From NCBI GenBank assembly GCA_023627715.1, contig JAMAHW010000026.1:62001-126000 (forward strand): a stretch of DNA of 64,000 bases. The letters run 5' to 3'. Of this stretch, positions 62,969-64,000 are shown piece after piece (positions within the stretch are counted from its first letter, which is position 1; every line of letters begins with the position of its first letter). Source of the stretch: Periconia sp. R9002 (lineage: Eukaryota > Ascomycota > Dothideomycetes > Pleosporales > Periconiaceae). The translations under genes were made by a program, and so were the position numbers. The notes under the pieces are model-generated. The model had not been told where the DNA came from, made no database searches, and worked only from the letters and a program-made list of their open reading frames with translations.

Positions 62969-64000
62969 TCACCTCGCATGTGTCTTTCTGTGTCGTGTCT
63001 CGTCATTTTTTCGTGTAAAGGACGCCCCACATTCGGGACACTCAAACGGCCGCTCTCCCCGGTGACTTCGGATGTGATCCACCAAAATCTGTTTTCGTGT
63101 GAACGATTTGCCACATATTGTACATGTAAAATCAGTCTTTGCTTTCTCGCTAGTTGCTGCTTTGAAACGGTCGGCGAGATCGGATATGTCAGGGTGAAAA
63201 GCTCTTGTGTGTCTATGCTGCGTTAGTCAGAGCCCAGAGAAACAATCACTGTTACTCACTTCTCCAGATCTTTGCCATTCGCGAATCCGTTGGCACCGGT
63301 ACAATCGGGGATTTCGCATTGGAAAGGGCGATCGTGAATGTTGACGTGACGTTTCCTTGATTTCGCCACTTTGAAACCTTCAGAGAAGTACATGCAAGTG
63401 ATCCGTGTGCACTTGAAACGTCTTTCTTCGTCGTAGAACTGGCAGAATTTGGCGCGCTCTTGGGGGGATAGTTTGGGCGGAACGCTCTCGAGTAGCTCTC
63501 GATTACGCATCAAAGCCTTTTCCAGCTTTTCTATGCTGATTTTATGGCGGGCATTGAATCCCTTTGTCTGGACCTTGTAAATGTGGCTGGAAAGAGCTAC
63601 TAGATCGTCGTAAAAGTAGTGGTCTACAGGTTTGAAGACCTCACATTTTGATCGACACTCGTCGACGATATCTTCGTGAAATTTGTCCTTTTCGTCATCA
63701 TATCGATCGAGGAAAAGGACCATTGCAGAGGAAAGTTCACTGAGAAGATCAGGCGCCGCCATGCGTCCTTCCACCAGCTCTCTCCCTGTATCGACGAAGG
63801 CATTAACATGATAGAACCATTTCGCGATAGCATAGTCCTGGAACGCAAAATGGCCTTCAATCATCAATTCGCGAAGTTTTTGCTTATCGACATCTTCAGC
63901 AAAGCATGGGGATACTAGGTACTGGAGGCATAGTGTAGCCAACTCGCACTCTACCGAAGGTATGTGTATCTCGTCGGTACACTGCGTGATGTACCTGTAG
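62969..64000 (-). CDS. C2H2 zinc-finger protein, 5' part cut off by the window edge
   Basis: Exons on the minus strand are (64000 onward)-63260 and 63212-62969; the frame is open to the right end, reading YRYITQCTDEIHIPSVECEL before LATLCLQYL. At least 327 residues are present. The first part is a helical region (AFQDYAIAKWFYHVNAFVDTG; HIYKVQTKGFNARHKISIEKLEKAL). A C2H2-like unit follows (FKCTRITCMYFSEGFKVAKSRKRHVNIH, then FQCEIPDC), and after a 47-bp intron two classical fingers (FTCTICGKSF...HIRSH and FECPECGASF...HRKTH). The acceptor used is CATAG rather than CGCAG five bases earlier because only it keeps the frame. I recall a family of large fungal proteins with this helical block and terminal fingers, function unknown. 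The N terminus is not in the window. Confidence 0.75.

Noticed and set aside
1..64000. CRISPR array, operon-like or secondary-metabolite gene cluster
   Set aside because: No regularly spaced direct repeats of CRISPR type, and no polyketide synthase, peptide synthetase, terpene cyclase or linked tailoring set was seen; the lone methyltransferase and epimerase are not adjacent.

Overview
The window is nuclear DNA from a filamentous ascomycete (Pezizomycotina). The evidence is short spliceosomal introns (49-300 bp) with GT..AG ends and CTAAC/CTNAC-like branch sites, genes on both strands without operons, fungal-type Zn2Cys6 and C2H2 regulators, and clear single-copy fungal housekeeping orthologues. 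I cannot fix the class; a dothideomycete or eurotiomycete-like fungus is a guess. I rebuilt exon structures by eye and checked that each set of exon lengths sums to an intact frame.

Layout. 0-9 kb: an F-box-like fragment, then the very large SNT1-type SANT protein on the minus strand with a 29-residue polyglutamine tract. 10-18 kb: deoxyhypusine synthase (two exons), then a 1,413-residue plus-strand protein that joins a MATH domain, a USP7-like region without its catalytic residues, ubiquitin-like segments, MORN repeats and a C-terminal RING finger. 18-25.7 kb: a MINDY/FAM63 deubiquitinase with a C-terminal CaaX box (minus), TRM6 (plus), a tiny two-exon gene and a disordered hypothetical protein. 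26-35 kb: a five-exon cyclopropane-synthase-like methyltransferase, a predicted N-myristoylated protein of unknown function, a gene-poor stretch of about 2.8 kb with what looks like a decayed PIF1/Helitron helicase, and an RFX transcription factor (minus). 36-46.6 kb: YOP1 (seven exons, one of 9 nt), RIX1 (minus), YPP1 (five exons) and a protein with an internal Zn2Cys6-like cluster. 47-57.7 kb: an NAD(P)-binding epimerase (minus), VPS45, a Zn2Cys6 regulator with glutamine-rich C terminus, and a BAR-domain protein (minus). 58-64 kb: gene-poor, with two C2H2 zinc-finger genes, the last running off the right edge.

How the genes relate. There is no biosynthetic cluster. Several pairs are divergent and share a short promoter region: SNT1/DYS1, MINDY/TRM6, RFX/YOP1, RIX1/YPP1 and epimerase/VPS45. 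Three products act on membrane identity or shape (YOP1, YPP1, VPS45), with a fourth, the BAR protein, nearby. Two ubiquitin-system genes, the USP7-like RING protein and the MINDY deubiquitinase, are convergent neighbours. The USP7-like RING protein is the most unusual item. The myristoylated protein and the helicase relic at 28-31 kb mark the most accessory-looking part of the window.
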